From: an uncultured Clostridia bacterium
GTDB taxonomy: Bacteria; Bacillota; Clostridia; Christensenellales; Borkfalkiaceae
Direction of reading: 5' to 3'
NCBI GenBank assembly: GCA_944346885.1
Contig: CALVMR010000005.1
Location: 1-64,000 of the forward strand
DNA: 64,000 bases
Below, one piece after another: positions 53,101-61,684 of this stretch. A program made the position numbers and the translations under genes. How positions within the stretch are numbered: the stretch's first letter is position 1; each line of letters starts with the position of its first letter. The notes beneath the pieces are model-generated. The model did not search any database and was not told the DNA's origin. It saw only the letters and a program-made list of their open reading frames with translations.

Positions 53101-54267
53101 CTATCGTTTCTCCCTGCTCTCTTTTCCTTTTTTCAAAGAAGGGTTTACAAAGGGGACTTTTTCCTCCGCGCCCGTCAAAAAGTGTTTGTTGAAGTCCGCT
53201 TCGGGCAGCGGCGCGCCGCTTTGCAGGGCGGCAAAAAAGACACCGATCAGCCGCACCCCCTCGGATACGGCGCGCGCAAAGAGCTCTTCCGCCCCTTCGC
53301 GCGAACAAAACTGCGGCACGGACGGGTTGCGCCAAAGGGCGTGCTCCGCATTGACGCAGCGCGCGTCCTCCTCCTTGCGGCGGCATTGCGCCGAAGCAAG
53401 GTGCGGCAAAAAAAACACCTTTTCTATGGCGTAAAGCGCTCCGCGCTTGCGGTAGGTGCGGTCACGGAAGGTGCGCACGTAGCGGGAAAAACGGCGGAAA
53501 GAACGGCGGAACGCCCGCCGCCCGAAAGGCACGCCGCTCGCCGCGCACACGACAGGGTGCAACGCTTGCAGCGAAGCGGCACAGGACGGCAAAACGTAAT
53601 CGGAAACGGCAAGCCCCTTTTTTGCCCGCACGAAATAGGTATCCAGATCGCTTTCGACGTACGAATGCAAACTGACGCGGGCAAGACCCTTTTCGCCCGC
53701 CTTTGCCGCGGCGATCAGCTTTTCCTGCATGCCGTACACGAAGGGATGGAACACCGTATCGGCGGCATAATGCGCAATGTAACCCGCCACATACGAAAAA
53801 ATTGCCGTCTCCTCAAAACCGCGCCCCGCGTCCGCCGCACCGCCTATTTTGCTTCTTTTTTCCGCACGCACGGCACGCGCGTCCTTTTTTTCCTCTTTCG
53901 CCGCGCGTTCCTCTTCCGCCGAACGCTCTTTTTCCGCCGCGCGCTCTTCTTCCGCCGCGGCGAGCGGCGCTCCCTCTTTTTCCTCTTTCGCCGCGCGTTC
54001 CTCTTCCGCCGAACGCTCTTTTTCCGCCGCGCGCTCTTCTTCCGCCGCGGCGAGCAGGGCGCAAAAAGAGGCATAGATCCCGCTGCGGTGCAGCCGCCTG
54101 CCGATGTTTTTTTCCGCATCCCGCGTCAGGCGCAAAAAAAAGAAAATATCCCCGCCCTGCGCGCCCGCGTAATAATCGCAAAGCGAACGGATCTGCCCGC
54201 GCACGGGCGGAGGTAGCGCCTGCAAAATGTGCTCCGCCACGATCGCGTGCGTATATTGTGAAGGCAT
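53101..54267 (-). CDS. Zinc-dependent phospholipase C-like protein
   Basis: 388 residues from the ATG at 54267 (GAGGAAA upstream). MPSQYTHAIVAEHIL, GAQGGDIFFF and YVAGYIAHYAADTVFHPF give the histidine/aspartate pattern of the Zn_dep_PLPC family, and SLHSYVESDLDTYFV fits its later helices. No signal peptide, as in the cytoplasmic branch common in Clostridia. Between the first and second motif groups is an inserted Ala/Glu/Arg-rich helix made of two 30-residue repeats (LAAAEEERAAEKERSAEEER type). True substrate unknown. Confidence 0.8.
   Translation of the reverse strand: MPSQYTHAIVAEHILQALPPPVRGQIRSLCDYYAGAQGGDIFFFLRLTRDAEKNIGRRLHRSGIYASFCALLAAAEEERAAEKERSAEEERAAKEEKEGAPLAAAEEERAAEKERSAEEERAAKEEKKDARAVRAEKRSKIGGAADAGRGFEETAIFSYVAGYIAHYAADTVFHPFVYGMQEKLIAAAKAGEKGLARVSLHSYVESDLDTYFVRAKKGLAVSDYVLPSCAASLQALHPVVCAASGVPFGRRAFRRSFRRFSRYVRTFRDRTYRKRGALYAIEKVFFLPHLASAQCRRKEEDARCVNAEHALWRNPSVPQFCSREGAEELFARAVSEGVRLIGVFFAALQSGAPLPEADFNKHFLTGAEEKVPFVNPSLKKGKESREKR
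53888..54057 (-). repeat. 90-bp tandem duplication inside the phospholipase-C-like gene
   Basis: Two nearly identical units offset by 90 bases encode the AAAEEERAAEKERSAEEER repeat pair. Confidence 0.85.
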
Positions 54268-54336
54268 TTTCCTCTCCCTCCCGCCCACGCACGGCGCAGG
54301 CACTGCGGCGAAAGCACCTCGGTTCCGCTCCTATAC

Positions 54337-54366
54337 AGTATACGGCAAAAGGCGTTTTTTGTGCAA
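54337..54366 (-). promoter_or_regulatory. Promoter of the phospholipase-C-like gene
   Basis: TTGCAC (54361-54366), 18-base spacer, TATACT (54337-54342). Confidence 0.55.
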
Positions 54367-54430
54367 CGATCCCGCGCAAAGTCCGCAAAAAAGAATCGGA
54401 AAATTTTTTCGGAAAATTACATAAAAATAC

Positions 54431-54459
54431 TTGCCAAGACCATTTGTTTTTGGTATAGT
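54431..54459 (+). promoter_or_regulatory. Promoter of the tRNA cluster
   Basis: TTGCCA (54431-54436), 17-base spacer, TATAGT (54454-54459), 18 bases before tRNA-Val. Confidence 0.65.
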
Positions 54460-54476
54460 ATATAGGCGGTTCGGAC

Positions 54477-54552
54477 GGAAGTTTAGCTCAGTTGGGAGAG
54501 CACCTGCCTTACAAGCAGGGGGTCATAGGTTCGAGCCCTATAACTTCCACCA
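54477..54552 (+). tRNA. tRNA-Val, anticodon TAC
   Basis: Acceptor GGAAGTT/AACTTCC, anticodon arm CCTGC-CTTACAA-GCAGG, T arm ATAGG-TTCGAGC-CCTAT, encoded CCA. Confidence 0.96.
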
Positions 54553-54584
54553 ATTTCTTATGCGAAATACAGTGCGGAATTTAT

Positions 54585-54659
54585 GCGGGAATAGCTCAGG
54601 GGTAGAGCGCTACCTTGCCAAGGTAGATGTCGCGAGTCCGAATCTCGTTTCCCGCTCCA
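54585..54659 (+). tRNA. tRNA-Gly, anticodon GCC
   Basis: Acceptor GCGGGAA/TTCCCGC, anticodon arm CTACC-TTGCCAA-GGTAG, T arm CGAGT-CCGAATC-TCG region, encoded CCA. Confidence 0.96.
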
Positions 54660-54679
54660 TCATTCCGCACTTATTTTTT

Positions 54680-54754
54680 GGTGCTATAGCCAAGTGGTAA
54701 GGCAAGGGTCTGCAAAACCCTGATTCCCCGGTTCAAATCCGGGTAGCACCTCCA
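54680..54754 (+). tRNA. tRNA-Cys, anticodon GCA
   Basis: Acceptor GGTGCTA/TAGCACC, anticodon arm AGGGT-CTGCAAA-ACCCT, T arm CCCGG-TTCAAAT-CCGGG, U discriminator and encoded CCA. Confidence 0.96.
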
Positions 54755-54872
54755 AAAACGCCGCCTCCGCTTCTGTGAAACGGGGGCGGCTCCCCTATCG
54801 AGGTGCACGCTTCGCCGCATCGGGGCGCCGCTTCACTGCATCGAAAACACGCGGCAGCGCGGACGGTCCGTC

Positions 54873-55415
54873 ATGAACATCGTATTGCAGACAAAGCGCC
54901 TTATTTTACGCGAATTGGAAGAGGCAGACCTGCCCTCCCTTTGCCGCACTTTGCAGGACGAGGAGGCGATGTACGCCTATGAACATGCCTTTTCAAACAA
55001 GGAAGCGCGGGCATGGCTGTTGAACCAACTGCGGCGTTACCGCGAGGACGGGTTCGGACTATGGGGCGTTCTCCGCAAAAAAGACGGGCGGTTTATCGGG
55101 CAGTGCGGGCTGACGTGGCAGCCGCTCGGAAACGGCGCGCGCGGCATAGAGGTCGGGTATCTTTTTGAGCGGACGTATTGGCACAACGGGTACGCAACGG
55201 AGGCGGCAGCCGCCTGCATGGCGTACGCGTTTGCGCACGGCGCCGAAAAGGTCTACTCCGTCATCCGCGAAAACAACGCCGCCTCCCGCCGCGTTGCCGA
55301 ACGAAACGGCATGCGCGTCTGCGGCGGGCTCGTAAAAAAATATTACGACATGGAAATGCCGCACCTGATCTATTGCGCAGAAAAGCCCCGCGCGGAAACC
55401 CGCCGTACGGAATAA
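54873..55415 (+). CDS. GNAT acetyltransferase, RimJ/RimL type
   Basis: 180 residues. Acetyltransf_3 signature: QTKRLILRELEEADLPSLCR start, RFIGQCGLTWQPLG, the Y-x-N-G-Y/A loop in FERTYWHNGYATEAAAACMA and NNAASRRVAERNGMRVCGGL. Close relatives acetylate amines or ribosomal-protein N-termini. The SD is poor (GGACGG). It lies between tRNA-Cys and tRNA-Leu on the same strand and may be read through from the tRNA promoter. Confidence 0.88.
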   Translation: MNIVLQTKRLILRELEEADLPSLCRTLQDEEAMYAYEHAFSNKEARAWLLNQLRRYREDGFGLWGVLRKKDGRFIGQCGLTWQPLGNGARGIEVGYLFERTYWHNGYATEAAAACMAYAFAHGAEKVYSVIRENNAASRRVAERNGMRVCGGLVKKYYDMEMPHLIYCAEKPRAETRRTE

Positions 55416-55502
55416 TTTTGCGCATAACGCAGCCGAACGGATACATTTTGCACATAACACAACCGCACGGATACATTTTGCGCAAAAAACAGCCGCGCAC
55501 AG
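55415..55502. repeat. 30-bp tandem repeat after the RimJ-type gene
   Basis: Units at 55415-55444, 55445-55474 and 55475-55502, starting ATTTTGCGCATAACGCAGCC, the third degenerate. Confidence 0.75.
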
Positions 55503-55541
55503 GCGCCGCAAACCAAACGGGCACCAAAATCACCTAAATAC

Positions 55542-55628
55542 GCGAGTATGGCGAAACAGGCAGACGCAAGGGACTTAAAATCCCTCGCCCGCGAGGGCGT
55601 ATCGGTTCAAATCCGATTACTCGCACCA
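55542..55628 (+). tRNA. tRNA-Leu, anticodon TAA
   Basis: Acceptor GCGAGTA/TACTCGC, anticodon arm AGGGA-CTTAAAA-TCCCT, long variable arm CGCCCGCGAGGGCG, T arm TCGG-TTCAAAT-CCGA, encoded CCA. Confidence 0.96.
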
Positions 55629-55631
55629 TAC

Positions 55632-55676
55632 AAAAAAACACGGACCGAGGCAATAAGCCTCGGTCCGTGTTTTTTT
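55632..55676 (+). terminator. Terminator of the tRNA cluster
   Basis: 20-bp stem ending in GGACCGAGGC/GCCTCGGTCC with AATAA loop and a TTTTTTT tail. Confidence 0.96.
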
Positions 55677-55768
55677 ACTTAACCTTTCGTTCGCCTGCCG
55701 ATTGCAGGATAACGTCTGCGCTTTTGCGCCCGTCGGCGGTGCAAGCCCGCCGCAACATGTTATTGCGG
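55671..55768. repeat. 98-bp direct repeat, left copy, flanking HTH-MntA/HepT
   Basis: Matches 56783-56880 at 85 of 98 aligned positions with no gaps. It contains small inverted repeats (CCTGC...GCAGG, CGGCGG...CCGCCG) and the core GCAGGATAACGTCTGC. It begins in the T-run of the tRNA-Leu terminator. Confidence 0.85.
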
Positions 55769-55787
55769 TGCGTTCCTCCTGTTTTGA

Positions 55788-56144
55788 TCAGTCCTCCCCG
55801 CCTGCTGCATTACGAGAATTTTTCAATAACCCATACATTTCAGGGATGCCGTGCATCACCGTATCGTAAACGATCGTTAAATCGATAAAACCGTAATCGT
55901 GGACGATGCGGTTTCTCATGCCTTTGATCTCCCGCCACGGCAAACCCTTATGTTCCTCTTTGTATGACGGGGTAAGTTTGTCGCTATTCTCCGCGATCTG
56001 TATCAAGCGAAACAGAATGCAATCTATCAGCACGGGATCGGATTCGACCTCGCCGTACGTTTTTCCCTCGGTATGCTCCACCAAAAACTGCAAATCTGCC
56101 AATATTTTACCGAGATAATATTTGTCGTTTTTTACGTTATCCAT
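55788..56144 (-). CDS. hepT: HepT-type toxin, HEPN ribonuclease (DUF86)
   Basis: 118 residues. The HEPN RNase motif Rx4HxY is exact in RNRIVHDY, within WREIKGMRNRIVHDYGFIDL. In known pairs HepT cuts RNA and the antitoxin MntA transfers AMP groups to the tyrosine of this motif. The gene overlaps the end of the HTH-MntA gene by eight bases, so the antitoxin is made first from a shared message. AT-richer than neighbouring genes. Confidence 0.9.
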   Translation of the reverse strand: MDNVKNDKYYLGKILADLQFLVEHTEGKTYGEVESDPVLIDCILFRLIQIAENSDKLTPSYKEEHKGLPWREIKGMRNRIVHDYGFIDLTIVYDTVMHGIPEMYGLLKNSRNAAGGED

Positions 56145-56607
56145 AGATCTTTATTCCGTCCCTTAATATCTCCTGCACAAGCGCCGCATTATGATCGAGT
56201 TGAGCAACATCGAGCACATCGACTTTTTTCTTCAATTCTTCTCTGAGCGTTTCCACAAGCCCGAAGAATTTAAGTCCGTTTAGCGGCATTGCCACAAGCA
56301 GATCCACGTCGCTCTTTTCCGTTGCCTTCCCCTTCGCATAAGAACCGAACAGATAACCATATTCCACGCCGTATTCTTCAAACACGCGGGAACACGCCTC
56401 TCTGATCCTATCGATCGTCAGCAGACCGTGTTCTTCATCAATGCGCCCGTACTCTTCCAACGTCCTGCACAAGAAATTATATTTGACTTCCGGCAAATTT
56501 GCTTCACCGTTTTCATACTTGATATACGTCCTTCGGCTGACTCCCAATATCTGTGCGGCACAAACCTGCGTCAGCCCTTTCGATATTCTGATATTTTTCA
56601 GTTCCAT
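56137..56607 (-). CDS. mntA: MntA-type nucleotidyltransferase antitoxin fused to an XRE HTH domain
   Basis: 156 residues. Residues 1-52 are a Cro/C1 helix-turn-helix (NIRISKGLTQVCAAQILGVS, RRTYIKYENGEANLP). Residues 70-156 are a minimal nucleotidyltransferase with the exact GSx10DxD motif GSYAKGKATEKSDVDLLV. Classical MntA has only the latter domain; the fusion would allow one protein to repress the operon and AMPylate HepT. The ATG at 56607 has GGGAGG seven bases upstream; an ATG two codons earlier is too close to it. Two palindromes lie upstream. Confidence 0.9.
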   Translation of the reverse strand: MELKNIRISKGLTQVCAAQILGVSRRTYIKYENGEANLPEVKYNFLCRTLEEYGRIDEEHGLLTIDRIREACSRVFEEYGVEYGYLFGSYAKGKATEKSDVDLLVAMPLNGLKFFGLVETLREELKKKVDVLDVAQLDHNAALVQEILRDGIKIYG

Positions 56608-56624
56608 ATACATACCTCCCTTGC

Positions 56625-56653
56625 AGTATACCACAATGCACCGTCTAAGTCAA
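56625..56653 (-). promoter_or_regulatory. Promoter of HTH-mntA/hepT
   Basis: TTGACT (56648-56653), 17-base spacer, TATACT (56625-56630); short leader. Confidence 0.75.
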
Positions 56654-56660
56654 TCGATAA

Positions 56661-56708
56661 GTGCAGAAATTGCACATGCTTGAAATTTAAAATGTGCAGA
56701 TTTTGCAC
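56661..56708 (-). promoter_or_regulatory. Two palindromic operator candidates upstream of HTH-mntA
   Basis: GTGCAGAAATTGCAC (56661-56675) and GTGCAGATTTTGCAC (56694-56708), centres 33 bp apart (three helical turns), just upstream of the -35 box. The shared GTGCARAWWTTGCAC pattern fits binding by the HTH part of the adjacent protein. Confidence 0.65.
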
Positions 56709-56782
56709 ACATCTCAAATGAAATTCGGCTGCTTCTTGAACACCAAAAATAACGCAAGCCGAACCATGTTCAACTTGCGTTA

Positions 56783-56880
56783 TTTTTTACCTTACCTTTT
56801 GTTTGCCTGCCGCTCGCAGGATAACGTCTGCACTTTTGCACCAGTCGGCGGTGCAAGCCCGCCGCGGCGCGTTATTGCGG
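56783..56880. repeat. 98-bp direct repeat, right copy, flanking HTH-MntA/HepT
   Basis: Partner of 55671-55768 in the same orientation; 1112 bp offset, so the toxin-antitoxin pair with its control region lies exactly between the copies. A related short sequence GTTATTGCGGCAC recurs up to about 56930. Confidence 0.85.
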
Positions 56881-56923
56881 CACACCGTTGCGGCACGCTG
56901 TTGCAGCGCAATGTTGCCGCGCG

Positions 56924-58549
56924 TTATTCCGTAAGCGTTTTATCCTCGTGCGGCACGTTTTGCTTGATGAGGCGGATAAAGGTTTCGGGATTGACGACGA
57001 CCACATCCTCATCCAAAAGAGAGACCATCTCCACCACGTCGTTATAATCCATCGACCAAACGTGCAGGTTCACATAGGTGTAGCCCTCGATGGTCGTGGC
57101 GTCGGCGGGATAGGCATTGATCTGCTCGGCGATCCCCCGCGCCGTGGCGTTCCACATGGTGGCGCGGCAGGTCACGAACGGTTTGCCGTTTTCAGACCAA
57201 TAGACGGAGCCGTGTTCCCCCACATAGCTGTCTGCATAAGTGCAGAACAAAAATCCTTCCGCATTTTCCATTTCGGAATAATACCGAATGGTGTTTTCGG
57301 ATAGCCCGCTGTCCAAGATCTTTACGACGGAGAGATCGGTCGCATCCAAATACGTATCGAGCACGGCGCAATACCGTTCGAGCCCCTCCGCAGTATACGA
57401 CTGCGGATACGTGTACCCCAGCCCGGATACGCTGCACACAAAGGTATCCCCGATCTGCGCCCTGCGGAAGGTGCGCGAAAGGATGTTGGGTCCCAAGCTG
57501 TACAGCGCGGGGCTGACCGACCAGCCCATTTCAAAATTCCCGCGGGATGCGCCCATATACTTATCCTGTTCGAACGTACCGCCGTACCAGCACTGCAAAT
57601 TGTCTCCGTCGCTGTTGACGATGGTGATGTAGTGCTTATCGGTGGAATACGCCGAAAGGTCTGTATCCGTCTCGTTGGGCTGCGTAAACTGCTCCTCCCC
57701 GAAAAACTCTGTGCAGGAGAAAACCGTCATGTTGTAGCAATAGTCCGAAGCCAGCGTAAAACTGCCGTACGTAGAGCTGAACCCGACGTCCGTCCCCTCG
57801 TCCAGCGGGCACCAGCCGTACACGGCGCAGCCCGCGCACCATTTTTGCACCTCGCCGCGGAATTGCAGCGCGCGCACGTTGTTGTCGGTGATGAAATAGC
57901 AGTAATACTTATTGGCGATCGCCCAGTCCGTAAGCTGGATCAGCCCGCCGTCTTGCTGCACCAGCCCGGAAGGGTCGAGCTTATCTTTATAGGTCTCGAA
58001 GCACTCTTCCGCCGACATCTGCGTCGCATCTGCCTTCTGTTCCAGCCCGTTTTCGTCCGCCCAGTCTTTGAGGGAAGCATCGACCATGGCGACGCCCTCC
58101 GCCCCGGCGATCGTGCGGGCGCAGTTCGTCGATTCTCCGTCCGCCGCGTTGTACAGCACGTACCCCGTGCCGATGTTCGCCTTATAATCTTCCAGCATTT
58201 CGGCAAGGGTGACGTTGCGGCTGCCCTTGCCGTACACCGTTTCCAGCTCGCTCAGCCATGTTTCGTACTGCCCCGAAACATGGTGGTAATACTTCGATTC
58301 TCCCTTCTGTGCAAACAGCCCCTGCACGGATTCGGCAAAAAACTGCTGCTCTTTGCTCAGGCTTTCGCTCTTTCCGTAAACGAGCAGGTCCTCGTCCGTC
58401 ATCGTAAACGAACGGAAATACCCCTCCGCTTCCTGCGTATCGTCCTCTTCGCCGTCCGGCTTTCCGCACGCCGCAAAGGCGAACAGCGCAAAAGCGCCCA
58501 GCAAAACCGCCAGCAGCAGCGCCGCCGCTTTCGTAAACCGTACTTTCAT
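56924..58549 (-). CDS. Exported GxGYxYP-family lipoprotein
   Basis: 541 residues with signal peptide and lipobox FAAC (cysteine about 28). Contains the family signature GLGYTYPQSY near residue 376 and the long alpha/beta domain typical of the GxGYxYP putative glycoside-hydrolase family, including HYITIVNSDGDNLQCWYGG, ISENTIR-like helices and HVWSMDYNDVVEMVSLLDED. Enzyme activity not shown here. Follows a larger paralogue and a sugar ABC transporter in one operon, so a role in surface glycan processing is likely. SD AAGGAG. Confidence 0.82.
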   Translation of the reverse strand: MKVRFTKAAALLLAVLLGAFALFAFAACGKPDGEEDDTQEAEGYFRSFTMTDEDLLVYGKSESLSKEQQFFAESVQGLFAQKGESKYYHHVSGQYETWLSELETVYGKGSRNVTLAEMLEDYKANIGTGYVLYNAADGESTNCARTIAGAEGVAMVDASLKDWADENGLEQKADATQMSAEECFETYKDKLDPSGLVQQDGGLIQLTDWAIANKYYCYFITDNNVRALQFRGEVQKWCAGCAVYGWCPLDEGTDVGFSSTYGSFTLASDYCYNMTVFSCTEFFGEEQFTQPNETDTDLSAYSTDKHYITIVNSDGDNLQCWYGGTFEQDKYMGASRGNFEMGWSVSPALYSLGPNILSRTFRRAQIGDTFVCSVSGLGYTYPQSYTAEGLERYCAVLDTYLDATDLSVVKILDSGLSENTIRYYSEMENAEGFLFCTYADSYVGEHGSVYWSENGKPFVTCRATMWNATARGIAEQINAYPADATTIEGYTYVNLHVWSMDYNDVVEMVSLLDEDVVVVNPETFIRLIKQNVPHEDKTLTE

Positions 58550-58597
58550 GCCACGATCTCCTTATTTCTTTTTTCCGCCGCGCAGAGCGCAGCGAAA

Positions 58598-58622
58598 GCG
58601 GCGCGCGCCGTGCGCGCGCCGC
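58598..58622 (-). other. Intercistronic hairpin between the two GxGYxYP genes
   Basis: 11-bp stem GCGGCGCGCGC/GCGCGCGCCGC followed on the minus strand by only TTT; likely a partial terminator or mRNA stabiliser. Confidence 0.4.
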
Positions 58623-58639
58623 CATGCTTCTTCGTTGTT

Positions 58640-61600
58640 TCAGGCGCTCTCTTTTCCCGCCCAGTTGATGCGGAAATAATCGAGGTTGTAATCCTGCCCG
58701 ACGCCGTTGTCGTCCGAAGCGTTGTCACGCACTTCGTACACGAACGTGACCTGCTTGCCCGCCAGGCTCGCGCTTTGATCGCCCGCCGCGTCGCGGTATG
58801 CCTGCGTCAAACTGACTTCCTTTGCGCCGAGCGTGCTCGACGTTGCCCACTCCTGCAACACGATATAGTAACCGTCTACATACATGGCAAGTTTGCACTT
58901 GGCGCCGCCGCCGATGCTTGTGGCAAGCGTCAGTTCGTCCTGCGTATCCGGCATGGCAATGCACTTGGCGAACCATACGTTTGTATTTCCGTTGCGCTTT
59001 TCGTTGCCGCCGCCATCGGAAGCGTCAACTTGCAGCTGCCCCTTCGGCTGCATGGATTCGCGGTCGATCGCCGCCCAGTGATAATACTGGCTGGTCTGCC
59101 ACTGATCGCCGAGCATCCAGTCTTCGGTGGAGCCGCCTTCAAACTCGTTGGAATACGGGTCCGCGCATACCGTCGTATCCCCTTCCACGATATAGCGGTC
59201 GGTAACTTGGAACATATCCAGTTTGATGCCTGTGCTGCCCGTCACTTTGATGGTCACGCTCGCCTGCTTGTTCTTGTAATCGGGGAAATACTGCGCCAGC
59301 GGGAAGGCAAACGCCTGCCAGCCGTCGCCCGTAACGGTCGCGCTGTTCGTGCCCGAAACCCCTTTGAGCGAGGCGGATGCAATGACCGTCTTTTCGGCGC
59401 CGTCTACCGTCATCGAAACGGAGAAAGCCGTCGTATCGGAGGCGTTCGTGCTGTTGGCGCGCGCATAGAAGCTGATCCACACGTCGTCAACGTTGGGCAG
59501 CGTGAACGCCTTTTTGTTCGCCGTTCCGTTGCCGGAAATGCCGATGTTCGTCTTAAAGGTCGGATACACGTCGCTGGTCGCGTCGTCGTTCGAATAATAG
59601 GTCACGTCGCCCGTCCAGTCCTCCTGCCAGAGCAGGAAGTCGTTTTCCAGCGGGTCGGTCGGGATGACGGAAGGATCCTCTTTCAGGTGATCCTCGGTGA
59701 TCGTCCAGCCCGAACCGCTTTCGGGCAGTTCAAACGCATCGGAATCGCTCCGATCCGCCACGTTGCCGCGCATCATTGCGACGATGCGGTCCAGCGAAAC
59801 CACTTCCACATTGTCGTTGAGCATGCCGACGATGGTGCGGATATCCTCATAATTGTGCGACCAAGGGTGCACGTTGATGACCGAATACGCGTCGATGTTG
59901 GTGGGGTCGGTGCCCGTTTCGGTCGAAGAATACATATTGATCCTGGCTGCGATGTACGCGGGCGTGGTGCTCCACAGCGAATCGCGCGGAACAATGAACG
60001 GTTTGCCGTTTTTCCAATACACGCCGCCCGAATACGCGCCGCCGAAGTACTTGTTGCCGTTGAGCACGAGCCCGCCTTCCAGCGAATCGACGGAGGCGTA
60101 CGCATCCAGCGTGCCGTAAATGCCGCCGCTGTAATTTTCGGCGCCGATGATGGTGGTAACGCGCAGGTCGGAGCGCTGCAAATAGGTATCGAGATTGCCG
60201 AGGAAGGTGTTCATGTACGCCGCGCCGGCGTTATAGAAGTTGCCCGCGTCGATGTACCCCTGCCCCGAAACGGGCGCGCAGAAGTAATCGTACTCGGTGG
60301 TGATATCCCCGTTGTACGCGGCGTCCATGACCAACGGCATGAGCTCGGCAATGGAGGGCGAAATGGACCAAGTGACGGCGAAGTCGTCGTCCGCGCGCCC
60401 CGTTGCGTTCATGTAGCTGGTGGAAAAGATCGCCGTGTTCTGCCAGTACTGCGCGTTATCGCCGTCCGAAACGACGAACGCAACGTAGTGCTTGCCCTGT
60501 TCGGCGGGCTGCTCCCGATCGCTGTTCGGCTGCGTGAACCCGTCCGCATGGCGGAACTCTTCCGCCACATGGAAGGTGATGTTCATGGAATAGTCGGTCG
60601 GCACGAGGAACTGCCCGTATTGGCTGAACAGCGCCACGTCCTGCGTTTCGTTGAAAGCATAGCCCAAAATGGGGATGTTTTTATCGAGGAAGCTGTGGAT
60701 CTGGCTGCGCAGCGAGGAGGGCGCGGTCGTCGCGCTGTCGTAATACACATACAGATACTTGTTCATGACGCCGTAGTCGCGCACATAGTAATTGGTCAGC
60801 GCGTTCTGCGTGTAGTTTTGGTGGATCAGCCCGCCCGAAGAGAGCTCGGTCATGCAGGCGTTGAACACCCAGTAATAGTCGTACAGCGTGCTGGTGACGT
60901 CCATCTTTTCCACCAGACCCATCGCGTCGTACTTTTCGGTATCCTCTTCGGAGACGGGCAAAAATCCCGTGATGCCCGCCAGCGTGCTGGCAACGTTGAC
61001 GGAGAACTCGCCGGGGCGGTACACGATATAGCCGGGCGAATTATACCCCGCTTCCGCCGAGCTTCGGTCCGCCTCCGTGTAGGCGCTGTATGCGCCCGAA
61101 TCGTCGTTGAAGCCCGTGGCGAGATCGATCCCGCTGCCCCAAACGCCCGCTTCGACCATCTCGTCCCAGCTGTCGATGTACATTTGCACCGCTTCTTCCA
61201 GCGAAGATTCTTCGGCGATCACGCCGTATTTTTCCTCCGCTTCGCTCATATAGTATTGATCCGCGTTGGTGCCGTTGGTCAGGTACTTGCCGTCGATGTA
61301 AAAGGTGACGGCTTCCCGCGCGAACAAGCCCTGGATCGCCGAAGCGGTGTTGAGGTCGTCGTTGTCCATCGAACCGTCGTAGTTGAGCGTGTAGACCGTT
61401 TTATCGCTCCGCAGGTTCGTCGTATCGTAGTACGAAAAGGTCTCGTCTCCGCCGGGCTCGTCTCCGCCGCCCGGTTCGTCTCCGCCGCCCGGTTCATAAT
61501 CGGGGTCGGCTTCACCGCAGATGGTGCAATACCCGTTTTCATAATTGTGCGTGTGCGTGCCGCCGCCCGGTTCGTCGCCCTTTGCGCAAGCCGCCGCAAA

Positions 61601-61660
61601 AGAGAACAGCATTGCCAGCGCGAGCACAACGCTCAGGATCTTTGCAAGATGTTTTTTCAT
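58640..61660 (-). CDS. Large exported GxGYxYP-type protein with C-terminal carbohydrate-binding-like region
   Basis: 1006 residues. Signal peptide with lipobox AAAC (cysteine about 25), then a linker with four EPGGGD repeats after HNYENGYCTICGEAD. Residues 95-670 match the smaller paralogue downstream (HYVAFVVSDGDNAQYWQNTA, FAVTWSISPSIAELMPLVMD, NVHPWSHNYEDIRTIVGMLN), but the signature reads GQGYIDAG instead of GxGYxYP. Residues 710-1000 form two beta-sandwich-like modules (DEDWTGDV-type start, STGIKLDMFQV; DEWMLGDQW, FVYEVRDNASDDNG) typical of sugar-binding domains. Likely acts on or binds polysaccharide outside the cell. Confidence 0.75.
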   Translation of the reverse strand: MKKHLAKILSVVLALAMLFSFAAACAKGDEPGGGTHTHNYENGYCTICGEADPDYEPGGGDEPGGGDEPGGDETFSYYDTTNLRSDKTVYTLNYDGSMDNDDLNTASAIQGLFAREAVTFYIDGKYLTNGTNADQYYMSEAEEKYGVIAEESSLEEAVQMYIDSWDEMVEAGVWGSGIDLATGFNDDSGAYSAYTEADRSSAEAGYNSPGYIVYRPGEFSVNVASTLAGITGFLPVSEEDTEKYDAMGLVEKMDVTSTLYDYYWVFNACMTELSSGGLIHQNYTQNALTNYYVRDYGVMNKYLYVYYDSATTAPSSLRSQIHSFLDKNIPILGYAFNETQDVALFSQYGQFLVPTDYSMNITFHVAEEFRHADGFTQPNSDREQPAEQGKHYVAFVVSDGDNAQYWQNTAIFSTSYMNATGRADDDFAVTWSISPSIAELMPLVMDAAYNGDITTEYDYFCAPVSGQGYIDAGNFYNAGAAYMNTFLGNLDTYLQRSDLRVTTIIGAENYSGGIYGTLDAYASVDSLEGGLVLNGNKYFGGAYSGGVYWKNGKPFIVPRDSLWSTTPAYIAARINMYSSTETGTDPTNIDAYSVINVHPWSHNYEDIRTIVGMLNDNVEVVSLDRIVAMMRGNVADRSDSDAFELPESGSGWTITEDHLKEDPSVIPTDPLENDFLLWQEDWTGDVTYYSNDDATSDVYPTFKTNIGISGNGTANKKAFTLPNVDDVWISFYARANSTNASDTTAFSVSMTVDGAEKTVIASASLKGVSGTNSATVTGDGWQAFAFPLAQYFPDYKNKQASVTIKVTGSTGIKLDMFQVTDRYIVEGDTTVCADPYSNEFEGGSTEDWMLGDQWQTSQYYHWAAIDRESMQPKGQLQVDASDGGGNEKRNGNTNVWFAKCIAMPDTQDELTLATSIGGGAKCKLAMYVDGYYIVLQEWATSSTLGAKEVSLTQAYRDAAGDQSASLAGKQVTFVYEVRDNASDDNGVGQDYNLDYFRINWAGKESA

Positions 61661-61684
61661 CTCTTTCCGTTTCCTCCTGTTTTT

